From: Membranipora membranacea
Lineage: Eukaryota; Bryozoa; Gymnolaemata; Cheilostomatida; Membraniporidae
NCBI GenBank assembly: GCA_914767715.1
Contig: OU612066.1
Span: forward strand, 30,662,283-30,726,282
Reading direction: 5' to 3'
Length of the DNA: 64,000 nt
Part shown: one piece after another, positions 24,180-34,760 of the stretch
How the letters are laid out: each line of letters begins with the position of its first letter
Numbering within the stretch: position 1 is the stretch's first letter
The notes under the pieces: generated by a model
The model's database searches: none
Told to the model about the DNA's origin: nothing
The model's input: the letters and a program-made list of their open reading frames with translations, nothing else
Translations under genes and position numbers: made by a program

Positions 24180-24965
24180 TGGCTTTAGCTGCACAGCATA
24201 TTCCCGAGATCAATTGCTGCGGGACTCAGGCCAAAAGCAAGAGCTAAAATTGACAAAAATTTGTCGTTGGGTGATAGCTCGGCCACCAGACTACCTGTCG
24301 AGCAGCTCTGCAGGTTTAGCAGTACCCTGGTGTCCAGCATGTACATGTGCAATATAGGCACTACGCAAACTAGCAGGTACATCAAGTCTATCATTAAACA
24401 TGAGGCAACCTTTGTACCCGGGCAATTTATGACTGCTTGTTTCTTCGCCAACCCTCGACCAAATACTGCTTGAATTTAACTGCGACTTCGTCAGTCACGG
24501 TGGCTTCAAACGCCTCTATTTCATGTAAATCAGGGACTAAGTCCTCACAAATACTGTCAATATAGTACTCAACAGCTGCACAGTGCTTCACACTGGCTGC
24601 ACTCTAAGCCTCGTTGGGTCGGCTCAAACTATCGGCAACAAACATCTTAACACCAAAATTTTTATATCCATACCTCATTATCCTCAGTTTGAACCTTTGC
24701 ACCCTCGGTGGTAGATCACTCAGATCTTTACCACCTAGAATTTGTACCAAGGGTTTATGGACCGTTTCAACTTCAAACTTTCGTCCTATCATATACTAGT
24801 CAAACTGCCCACATGATGACAAGAGTTTCCTTCTCTACCATCAAAGAGCGCGTCTAAGTGTCAGTCATCTTACGCGAGGCATATTCCAATGGTTGCCAGA
24901 TATCTTTACCAGATTCCTGGAGCAAAACAGCACCAAACGCGCTGGATATTGATAACAATCGCAAC
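24180..24965 (-). pseudogene. Ty3/Gypsy retrotransposon pol relic (RNase H to integrase zinc-binding domain)
   Basis: On the minus strand the order is RNase H then integrase N-terminus, as in Ty3/Gypsy pol. Visible RNase H phrases: AFGAVLLQESGK, PLEYASRKMTDT, VEKETLVIMWAV, then FEVETVHKPLVQIL, PPRVQRFKLRIMRY and FVADSLSRP, the typical end of the domain. After an acidic linker comes HVHAGHQGTAKPAELL, matching the HHCC finger region of the integrase, in a different frame. An in-frame stop after MTDT and at least two frame changes show it is dead. No LTR was found. The family is certain at class level; the clade within Gypsy cannot be named. Confidence 0.8.
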
Positions 24966-26319
24966 TTGCATATTATTAGGAAGTTGCTTAGTCCTTGGTT
25001 TAAAAAAGACAAAATTTTGGTTATCCATCACTCATTACATTGTATTGAAGCTGTTATACTTTATCAAAATACACCATTAATAAAATAATCGTATAAAATG
25101 AATTTTAAGCTTTATTCTCAGGGAGAGGAATAAATAATTACCGGAAAATACATTTGAGGTTTGGCTGAGATCTATGGGAGCACAGAGGATAGAGTTCCAT
25201 TTTCCCCTATGGGGATTATATAAAAATTATGGAAATGGACCGAAATATAAATCCTCGTTCTTAAATCATTATAAATGGCTACAACGCCCATAAATGTTTT
25301 TTAAATCACAACACTGATGCTTCAGTAGGTGTGGTTATTTGTTTGCTTGTAGCTGGTGAATGGTACTGAGTTTCTTTAAGATGCTCTGTCTTTCTATGGC
25401 AGTCTAAAACAGAAATAAAGACTACAATATCCAGAAAGCTAGCTGCAACATTGATTGGCATCGCAAAGCAGCCAGAAAAATAACTATTAGTATTAGGTTA
25501 TTATGGGATTATCACGTAAAAGGTGCTATGCAATAACTAGCCACTAAAGATGCATGTAGTTTTAGCTACCGAGTGGGTACTGGTGTAAAATTAGGTCATT
25601 AGGTCATTTTGTGTATAGGTTTGTCATAATTATCTATATGGGTATTTCTATCCCTTGTCCGATATGAGGGAGGGTAGTGGTGTGAGACTGCACATTTCAG
25701 AAAGGTAATTGACGCCCTAACTCGAAGACTGTTAGACAATTTTTTCTTTCATGTGTGTTTATTGCTAGAGATAAAATTGATAACATATATAGATAAAGTT
25801 CAATTGAGTATGACTCAGAGAAAGGCAAAAAAAGATTAAATCAAAAAATGTAGATAATTGCAATAGAAATATGTCAAAAGCAAAGGGACAGTCTTATAGC
25901 CTGCGCTAGAGCGTAGACAGCCCAATTGTAAAGCTTGAAGGTCAAATACGAGACACACGTACAGGACATGTGCCCCTTCCAGCTGCAGTCATCACTGTCC
26001 CCCAGACAGGGAGCCAGGCGCGCGGGCACACAAGTCTGAGACCCCATCTCCACCCCCTTTAGGTGCTTGTTGTACAGTGACAAGCGAGTGCACAACAAGG
26101 ACCTCTCATCCCGATCGGTTGGCTTTTTTTAGTAGTTGAGCATGTTTTAAAGTACAAAATTAAAATAGCATTTGAATTCACATGATTCCTTATGTTTTAA
26201 AAATGATGTGACATTTTCTCTGGGTTTTTTGTTCAGAATAACATGTACATACTTTTTTTGAAGAATGGAAACTGAAATGGAATGGAGATCTGTGTCGTGG
26301 CATGGCCCCAGAATTCAGG
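24966..26319. other. Spacer with a GC-rich island at about 25870-26110
   Basis: No gene recognised. Most of it is AT-rich. About 240 bp near 25900-26110 are clearly more GC-rich, with phrases such as AGCCAGGCGCGCGGGCACAC, and an uninterrupted minus-strand frame of 74 codons. I found no tRNA-like promoter boxes that would mark it as a SINE and no resemblance to a protein family. Confidence 0.35.
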
Positions 26320-26640
26320 TTTTTAAATTAAATGTGGGTAAAAACAACGGTAATACAGGTCAACCATTGTTTTGCTATCAAAATAAGGGAGAGCTGCCCT
26401 AATCAATGTTAAAATTAGGTTGAATTTTCGGCAGTGGTCCACGAGGTGATTCATATCAGTTATATTAGAGTCAAGAATAATGCCTAAAAAATTGTGTTTT
26501 ACAGCTGAGATCAATTTTATATTCCGCCAAAACAATTTGCTTTTTTGGCGATTTAAAAATAACTTGGAACGTTTTTGAATAATTTAGAGTGAGCCTGTTG
26601 GCCATGCACCAAGTTTCAACTTTTGAAATTTCTTGTCTTA
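26320..26640 (-). pseudogene. Non-LTR retrotransposon reverse transcriptase fragment
   Basis: Minus-strand translation gives WCMANRLTLNYSKTFQVIF, then after a frame change FLGIILDSNITDMNHLV and a segment ending LYYRCFYPHLI. This matches the part of LINE reverse transcriptases after the catalytic box (W..N.L.LN..KT...F, FLGV.LD..L.W..H, LY...I.P.L) found in jockey/CR1-type elements. One frameshift lies near 26530 and both ends are missing. It differs from the LINE at 29-30 kb in sequence, so it is a separate element. Confidence 0.7.
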
Positions 26641-27929
26641 ATAGGTTTATTACTGATAGACAGCCTCTTTGATGTCGGTTGACTAAGAATGTTCCACACA
26701 GTATAGTTGTAGAGTTGTCGTTAGAGAAGTGGCGACTTTTGAGTCAGTTCAGTTGGTGTTGGTTTATGTTGCTCGGCGTGTTATGGGATATGAGCAGGGA
26801 GATCTCTCATAACAAGAGGGGAAATTGAACCCAGGACCTCGTGCTATCAAAACTTATAACAACTGACAACAAATTTAGGTATTGTGATTGTAAAAATACT
26901 TTCTTTCTGGGGAAAAAAATTTGCTGATTGCTATAAATAGAAATATAAACACTTCCACAGAGAGAAGCTATTTTTTGGTTACAGTACTTATGGAATGAAA
27001 ATGAAAGTAACACCTTTGTACATACCATATCTCAATACGCGGTAGGCATGATGGTAGGTCACATCCCCGTACATATCACTTCTATTTACCAACCAGCATT
27101 GTAGGTCACTCTGAAATAGTGTGAAGATGAACAGATGGACACTTTCTCATCTTAGCACTGGTATCCTGTCATTAGGGATAGGGTGATGGGTTGATGCAGA
27201 CCTCCCAATCAGGACATATTATGTTTTTCGGTACCAAATTACCTTGATTGAAACTTGGAACCGAAATAGTTTATCCGCAAGGGTAGTTGATATGATGTAC
27301 ATTCAATGTCAATATTTTTACTGCCCAACTGCGAATTACCATATTATGCATTATGTCTTTCAGCTTTGTTTTTTTTCAATCCTCATATTGTACCTTCTGG
27401 GCTCACTTATGGGGCAAAGGCAAGTGGTATTTTTCACGTTCATGATAACTTAACAAACCTGATGTAGATTGGTGGAAATCATCTCAAGTCGCAGCCAAAT
27501 GCACAACTAATTTTCTCCGCATAGGATCTGATAAAAATAAAGCAAAATAATTATGTACTTTATGTATATACCTACATGTCCTGGTGTGCTATGGCAAGTG
27601 ACCAATTCTTAGCTGGAGCAGGTAGGGGGCAGGATAAAATATGAAAACTAGCAAAAAAGTCAAGAACAAGACCAACAGTTATTTCTGCAATAGAGTTGGT
27701 TGTTTTGTAGATATTATGATATTATGAAAAATTTGCTTGAGGAATGTACAATCCTGTGCCAGACTCAGCCAGTCCCAATCCTGGATAGAGACGGGTTCAG
27801 CGACAGGCAGAGCATCCGGCTGGAAAAACTATGCCACAGACTGTCATCAAACCAGAGAGAACCAGACTTTGCCAAGGCATCTCCCTTGTTGGGGACCTTG
27901 TGGAAAGTAGGCGAGCGAGGTAGACGATT

Positions 27930-28350
27930 ATCAAGCTAGCGGCCCTAAACATTGCTACACTCACAAATAAGAGTAGAGAGATAGCTGATACGATGGTGAG
28001 GCACAACATATGCCTATAGGAGACCAGATGGGAGGAGAAAGGCCTGGAGGAAAGGCAAGATACATTGACGATGGCATCAAGCTGTACAACAGTGGCGGGA
28101 TAAGACCAAGGAATGGTGTGGGATGAGTCATGTAACCAGGAAATCTGAGGGGATTACCAATGTGAACTTGGTGACCAAAAGGCAGACCTATAACATCGTT
28201 TCTGCCTATGCGAACAGCAAGACTGTGACGAGGAGGCCAAAGACAGATTTTGGACAGTTTGTTGCAGTGCTACAGAGGAGCTTATCTTGGCCGGAGACAT
28301 GAACGGGCATACTGGAAGTGCAAGTTGATCGCTTAGAGGCAAATGTGCAA
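27930..28350 (+). pseudogene. LINE endonuclease relic, RTE/craniofacial-development-protein-2 type
   Basis: Plus-strand pieces in changing frames: LNIATLTNKSREIADTMVRH and ETRWEEKG, then IDDGIKLYNSGGIRPRNGVG, YNIVSAYANSKT, and FWTVCCSATEELILAGDMNG. Their order matches apurinic-type endonucleases of RTE-like LINEs and the host gene family derived from them (CFDP2-like): the QETRW catalytic region, RNGVGI, ISAYAP and GDLNGH. Stops and at least three frame changes make it non-functional. The reverse transcriptase part is not seen downstream in the expected position. Confidence 0.7.
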
Positions 28351-28500
28351 TAGCCATCAAAAACAGTGGAGTTCGAACAGAGATAAAATCGCATAACACA
28401 ATGAACTACTTCCAGAACCAGGTATAAACAATATGCTAAATTTGTCCTCTCGGACTCTGATAGCTATTCTGCGATGAGAACCTACTATTTGGCAGCCGTC

Positions 28501-28560
28501 GGTTGCCCAAAGGACAAATAGGCTTCCGGTTGCCCAAAGGACAAATAGGCTTCCGGTTGC
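28501..28560. repeat. 27-bp tandem repeat
   Basis: GGTTGCCCAAAGGACAAATA plus GGCTTCC occurs twice without change, followed by a third start (GGTTGC). Related phrases TATTTGG and GGTTGCC recur up to 28720. Confidence 0.8.
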
Positions 28561-28668
28561 TTTTAACGCTACCGGACATAAAATTCATGGGACAGGATTG
28601 GCTTGTAACAGATGCAAATGCACTTTAGACAGAGATGGGTTTTGTTACAGGGAGTTTGCTGTGAAAGT

Positions 28669-28731
28669 AACCCATCAGGACGCCTATTTGGTGTCCAACG
28701 GTTGCCAAATAGCCATCCGGATGGGTCTGTT
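28669..28731. repeat. Hairpin with GCCTATTTGG stem
   Basis: AACCCATCAGGAC-GCCTATTTGG pairs with CCAAATAGC-CATCCGGATGGGT, with GTGTCCAACGGTTG as loop. The surrounding 28600-28980 has further CCATC/GATGG inverted pairs, for example AAACCCATCCAGAC near 28910 with CCGGGTGGGTTTTG near 28970. Confidence 0.6.
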
Positions 28732-29093
28732 TTACAATTGACATCTGCCACGAAGCCATCTGGTTGCAAAATTTGCAACAGGATTGGTTTGTGACTGCCG
28801 AGCTTTGAAATTGATATAATGTGAAATGGATATTTGTCATGAGTGGATGGACCTTTAACGTAAAGATTTGTGGTGGACCGGCCACATTTTTCGCATTATA
28901 ACTGCAACAAACCCATCCAGACAGGCTTGGAATAGTAATGTTTGCTAAATTAACTCCATCCGGGTGGGTTTTGTTTGAGCAGTAATATTTGCTGTAACCA
29001 TTCTTCCAGATGAGCCAAATGTGTCCGGTAAATGGCCATCAGCAACATATCTCCATAAAAGAGCCATCCGCTTATGACAAATACCCATACCAT

Positions 29094-30345
29094 ACTTACT
29101 TGATACTTGTAGAGTAATCGTTTCTTCATCTGAAGTTTCCAGTATTTTTTCAGGCTCGTCTATCGGTAATCAGCCCGTGTCATAGATCGTATAACCAGAT
29201 TTTCACCATTTACTATAACCTTAACCTGCCACCGGAGGATCTACAAGTATCAAAGAGTGATAAAAAAGATCATTTCACAATTTAGCGGGGGAGACAAAGA
29301 ATCTCTTTTTGTGGAGGTCAGTGCTGCAGTGAGGTATTAGGTACTGTGGGTTGTGCCTTCTAGAACTGCCAGGATGTGGGTGAAGTTGATGTAATCTCCC
29401 ATGTCAGTCTCTACTTTACCAAAGTGGATGGCTCGGAAGAGTACAATTCTTCGCCATTCTGGTACCTAGGTTTTTCCATTCTAGTTGTTCAATCAGCTGC
29501 GAGGTGCTAGTTGTGTGGTCTGACCGCGGAACATTGTAAACACATGCGCACGGCCTTGCGTTACACAGCTTCGAGCTTTGTTGCTTGTGCTTGCGTCAGG
29601 CTACCATCCCATACTGATGATGTGTATTCTAGAATGGGCCTGACGAGTATGGGGTAAGCTTTTGCTCTGAGATGTTTTAGAAAGTATGATATTGTGTGCT
29701 CTTCTTATGAACCCTCACCTTATGCTGGCCGCTTTGTTGGTAATATAGTTGAAGTTTTCGTTCCATCTAAGAGAGCTCTCCAGCCTTAATCCTAGGTATT
29801 TTACACCCTTTGTCTTAGGGATGTCTGTTTCATTATGTATGTGGTTGTTTTTGGCTCCTTTAGTTCTTTTTTTGGGTAAATTTAACATGTTCGCATTTGA
29901 GAGGATTGAACTCCATCTTCCAACTACTCTCCCATACTTGGAGGGCATCTAGATTTTTTTGGAGCTGGAAAAAGTTTTCACCGGTCGAACAGATGACGGG
30001 TTTTGGATATGACTGAGTCAGCTAGGTCGTTTATGTAGACCAGGAACAGAATTGGGCCAATTACTGAACCCTGGGATGACCTTGGCGTGGGCTATAACTA
30101 TGGCCATCAATTGTAAATACTTGGGATTGACCTTCTAGTAGACTCTGTACCTAGAAAGTAGCTTGAGGGGTAACTCCGATATAAGCGAGTTTCTGAAGAA
30201 GTTATTGTGGTCAACTTGGTCGAAATCTTTACTGAAGTCTAGGAAACCGGCATCCGCTTCCTCTCCTTTGTCAAACTGTTGTGAAATGTCGCAAATCTGT
30301 TCTGGCTCTGGCTGGCTCTCATAGCTTCTGAAACCATGTTGGCGC
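29094..30345 (-). pseudogene. LINE ORF2 3' part and 3'UTR (CR1/jockey-like)
   Basis: On the minus strand, from high to low coordinates: QHGFRSYESQPEPEQI, then DAGFLDFSKDFDQVDHNNFF (first catalytic Asp region), then GSVIGPILFLVYINDLADSV in another frame, then LQKNLDALQVWE, GVKYLGLRLESSLRW, NKAAS, LVRPILEYTSSVWDG and RAIHFGKVETDM. This is the reverse transcriptase palm and the C-terminal region of a CR1/jockey-type ORF2. The FADD region is broken. The 3' part (29094-29480) has a sister copy in the same orientation at 46297-46690; both end in the phrase ACTTACTTGATACTTGTAG. Several frameshifts and stops; dead. Confidence 0.85.
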
Positions 30346-30620
30346 TTGCTTATTTACCTGCGTATTTACCTGCGTCTTCTTCGTCTCAAGCGCCAGCTCT
30401 CCAGCTGTGACTTTAGAAACTTCTGCTCAAAATCGGTTTAACATTTCCGGGTCATTAACATGTGCTTAATTTGTTGCTTTAATCGAGGAATTTTTGAATC
30501 TGACTGGCCGCAATGACAATGCAAAAACAACAAATTAAGCAAGCACCAAAATGGTTTCCAGAAAATACAGAAGCTATGAAAGCAGGACAGTCATATAGTT
30601 CCATAAATTAGGGTTTGCAT

Positions 30621-30752
30621 CACAGGCCTTCTATAGTTGGTGCAAGTCCAGTGGTAGAGTGCCCCGCTGTTCGAGGCCTTTTCTCTCAAGAAAGGGCCTC
30701 GGCTACTGGGGCACTCGACCACTGGACTTGCACCAACTACAGAAGGCCTGTG
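30621..30752. mobile_element. 132-bp hAT-like MITE with 8-bp target duplication
   Basis: CACAGGCCTTCTATAGTTGG continues as an almost perfect inverted repeat whose other end is AGAAGGCCTGTG; arms are about 62 nt with a loop of a few bases (TTTCTCTCAAGAAA). GTTTGCAT flanks both sides (30613-30620 and 30753-30760). The 8-bp duplication and CA...TG ends fit the hAT superfamily. A decayed relative lies at 47086-47162. Confidence 0.85.
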
Positions 30753-31082
30753 GTTTGCATGTCATCAGCAATGATGTCCTATGCAATAAGTGTACATTCA
30801 AACAGGTTTCAAATCACTTACTCATTGTTCCAATGCACTTAAATAGTCCATCATTAGATAATGTAAGAGTTAAAGTCAGTACATGGATGGACTGGTGACT
30901 CAGTGGGGAATATCTTCACAATCTATAGATTCAGCTGTGGAGTTCAGTCACTCCTTGGTTTAGTGGTCTATAATGGGCAAGAAGGTCTGGTCCTATTGAT
31001 TAATTTAGTCCTTGATAATGGGCTAAACTAACATGGAGCAGTTTGTATGGATGAATAAGGATCGATACAGTGGGCTAAAAAA

Positions 31083-31165
31083 CAGCGGACTATAGACCCA
31101 TTTCAAGCGGACCATAGACCAGCGGAACATCGGCGAAGCGGAACATAGAACGCACCCGATACTTG
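31083..31165. repeat. Phrase array, inverted partner of 20646-20731
   Basis: Read on the minus strand: TATGTTCCG, GATGTTCCG, TATGGTCCG and TATAGTCCG in this order, opened by TTCAAGTATCGGGTGCG. The order and the opening phrase match the array at 20646, in opposite orientation about 10.4 kb away. Confidence 0.65.
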
Positions 31166-32496
31166 AAGCCTGATTGAAAAATGTTTTTACTTATTGAGGA
31201 TTACAGGTTATCTTGCGTTGGCTGTCAATAGACAGCATCAAATGAAAGCATATAGTGCATAGATAAAGTTGAAAGGTTTGGAAGTCTATTTCCCCATATC
31301 GGTGGAGTGATATTTTGGTCCTAACTGGTCCCTGTAAAATATGCTTTAGGCCACAGAAAATATCACATACAATACCAAGCATATGTGAACTATAATTCCA
31401 TGAATATTAGGAGTGCTTTGTATGTTGTATTGATGGGTGCTTGCCTATATGATCATAAGATTTCAATGACATGGATTTTTTCCTACTGTGTAGTAATATG
31501 AATGTAATGAGGCCATTAATAATAAAGCACCTGAGAACACTTGCCAAAATTCTGAGTAACAATTTAATATTATCATAGTAAGAAATTGAGAGGCCAAGCC
31601 ACACTGGAACTTATTTTTAGTAACACAGTAATGACTGGCTAAAAAGGATATATATCTTAGCACTATTATGGATATAAAGCTTCTTTTCAAACTTGGATTA
31701 TACCTCTGTTGTATAATTACAATCTCAAATGTAAGTAATCTGAATTGTAATTAATTGGATAGAGTAAGTAAACTTAGAAGTTAGTTTTTGATGAGTTTTT
31801 CTTCACTTTGAGTTGTATCATGAGTTCATTCATGATTCATATGATGGTAATAATAATAGTCAAGTATAGTATGTTTACCTGGTTTGGGATAGTGGAAGGT
31901 CTTACACTGTTTGGATAATATTGGTCAGTCATGAAAATAAAATGAAGATCCTATCCCCGTATTATTAAAAAATGGTCCAGGTAAAAGTGTGAGGACCTGT
32001 CCAAGGCCTAATACTGTATGTATACATGGTGATGATATATTAAATTATAAACTATCCTGACACCTCCACATAGCACATATTCTATTTACAGGTACATGCC
32101 AAAGAGGCAATAAGTCTTTACTTTCAAATGATTACTACTACTGTACTCAGTCCTCAATTATTTGGCATATGACAATTTAATTGTATGGAGCATAACTTAT
32201 GATTTATTTTTATCTCATCAATCAATGGACTGCTATGTTTGATCAGGGAGAATGATTTGGTTTGATACATTTGTGCTATCAAACTGATAAATGAAATAGG
32301 TTTGGGAACCAGCTACTCAGCTGTACATTTTTTATCCCTCCTGCTACCCAAACTGCTCTACTTTCAGGCTCTGAAAATTTTACATAGAAAGACATGGCTT
32401 CTGTGTTGTTAGAAGCAGTCTTCAATAGGGATACGTTGTATCTTATGCTACCATTCAAAGTATAGTCTGTAATCTAGAGAATTATGTTGCGTATAC

Positions 32497-32601
32497 CTTT
32501 CGAATAGTGGGGAGGACGGGGAAGGTGTCATCTATGTACGTCATCATACCACCTTTGTGTGTTAGTTGCTGGACTACGTTGTCAATTTACACACCGGGAG
32601 G
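32497..32601 (-). pseudogene. Orphan exon of an unrecognised gene with one nonsense codon
   Basis: On the minus strand the segment is bounded by TTTACAG (acceptor) and AAG|GTATAC (donor) and is exactly 35 codons long. One frame reads PPGV-stop-IDNVVQQLTHKGG, continuing MMTYIDDTFPVLPTIRK. The single TAA could have come from a CAA by one change. The composition is that of a real protein, not of random AT-rich sequence. I do not recognise the family, and neighbouring exons were not found. It could be a processed or duplicated relic, or a live exon if the acceptor lies after the stop. Confidence 0.35.
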
Positions 32602-34760
32602 CTGTAAATCGCATTCACACCAGCTTTCCACAAGTTGAAATACCTGTGCGTATGTGATTCCTAATAGAGCAGAAATAGTTGAATCTGATGATTCCAAGAA
32701 ACTTTTCCGTTTGATTCATTATATGTTCATATGTTACAAGTTGGACAAAGGAAGCTACGTAGGGGCTAACACCAAGATCATAGTAGCTTCTGTAGTGTGC
32801 GCGATCGTGCAAAGTACGCATTTCGCATGAACAGCATTTATTCCTGAGGGAGGAGTGGTTTCCCACACAGAACGCTATGCCTATTGAGCTTATTGTTCGC
32901 TACAGAATATTGATATATTATATAGTCCCTGGTATTTGAGGTGTGTAAAGTCATGACACCCAGGTTTCATGGTACAAAAACACCCCGCAAACAGAGGCAA
33001 CAAAAGATTACAGTGTGCTGAAATACCATCCTACTCAAATCTCAGAAGAGAATACAGGATACAGGAACAGCAGCAGTGGGACGGAAATAGACTATGGCTT
33101 GGAATATGAACCTTAGCCTTCATCTGGCAGACAGCCTAACCCAGCATCCTCTCCAAAGCTGGCTCCATTATGGCTTCAGGCGGCACTAATCTCAATGATC
33201 AAACACAGCCAAGGATTCACTAATAACTTTGTAATGTCATGGACAGTTGGTACGAATCTGGTTATTTTATTGACATTGTCAGGGACAGCTGTTTAATGTC
33301 AGCTTTCTGGAGATCAAAGTTTCAAACAATCATCTTGGTAATTTGCTGGGCAATCAATATGGGATTAGGTTGGATTGAATGAACTCCAAACACACACTCA
33401 GACAAAATTGGATCTCCAAGTTTTCCTAGCATCATCAACCCTAAATGGGTTTACATTATAGGGGCCTTAATTTATTAGCTCTATGATTGGCATCAAGCAA
33501 TGAGCGACCCATAGGGACACATGGTGGTGTTAATAAAGAGAATTTTACAATGTTTGTAAGTCAACAAACACTTGTGGTCCGAGAGGGGCTTTGTGAATCA
33601 GACTGATAACATCTTGGTTAGGAATTCACTGAGATAAGATCATTTGTATTGTTTATTGAGGGGCAGTTGATGATGTTGGAATAGTGATCAGAATGATCCA
33701 CGAGATGATGATGATTTAGTTTCTTTAGTAAGACTATTATCCATAATCTGGGATCAGTGGAAAGGTAGTCTCAGCCTACTAAGCCAAGTTGCCAAATGAA
33801 AGTAAACACATCCATTACCCGGGTGACATGTTTATGTCTAAATGGTCAACTTTCGAGTGAAAACAGCCCACAAATAAACAGGATTGTGTTACAGCAGATA
33901 TGTATCGCTGCTGCATGGTGTGTTAAATAATTCGTAGCTGATTATTTACATGTCATAATATAAGGCCCACAGTATGTGAAGGCCATTCTTCTTACTCATG
34001 GTTTGAAAATAAAATTTTTATAGGTGTGACAGGTATTTGCGTTGACTTTATTTGGCTGGAATCCAAACCGATTGAGTGCAGCGAGATTTTACAATTTTAA
34101 TGAGGGCTCTTTCAACGTGGTTACAAGTGATTCTAAGAGTTTTTGCGTTGATCCTTCTACTCGAACTTTCATGAACTGTGCTTATCTGGATCATCTTTCT
34201 GAGGTCAACCGAGTGCTTTGAATAAAAACATTATGGATAACATAGACCATCCTTCTCACGCCCTTTTCCAGGAGGCATTAGGAATCACATCAAGTCATTA
34301 TACGTCACCAGATCAAGTTAATCCATTTTATCATCCTTACAACTTTTGAGTATGTGTGATTAGACCGAGGCTGTTTGAAGCTTAGTCTGATACGAAAGCA
34401 AATTGCTATCCCCCTCAATGAAGCTAACAGGACATAACTGACTGAGCATGGACGTATCATCTCAGATATCAAACCATTGATGGCCGGGACTGCGTTAAAT
34501 TAAAATCAATTTGAAAAGATGGGAATTTGATTTAAGCATGCACTGTTCTCTTCAGCATCTGACAACTAAACCTCAGGAACGATGTTATGATATGTCAAAT
34601 GATATTGGCATTGTTATCATCACTGAGCACCAGACATCGGCATAGGTAGAGGATATTTCAGATGGTAGATTGAGCAATTCTTTGAAACAATGTTGTATAC
34701 AAAACTTATGCTCCAGTTTCCCAGCCATGTTTTGTTATTGTTTGTACTTTTAATTACCAG

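Larger units (their letters stand above)
30753..34760. other. Spacer and probable 5' intron of the syndecan gene
   Basis: Besides the inverted phrase array at 31083 and the orphan exon at 32497, I see nothing coding. The missing first exon of the syndecan gene (signal peptide) should lie here or further left, but no ATG followed by a hydrophobic segment and a donor could be recognised. Confidence 0.4.

Noticed and set aside
32497-32601. TYIDD as the catalytic box of a reverse transcriptase
   Set aside because: The surrounding residues do not match any reverse transcriptase palm region and the segment has exon borders.
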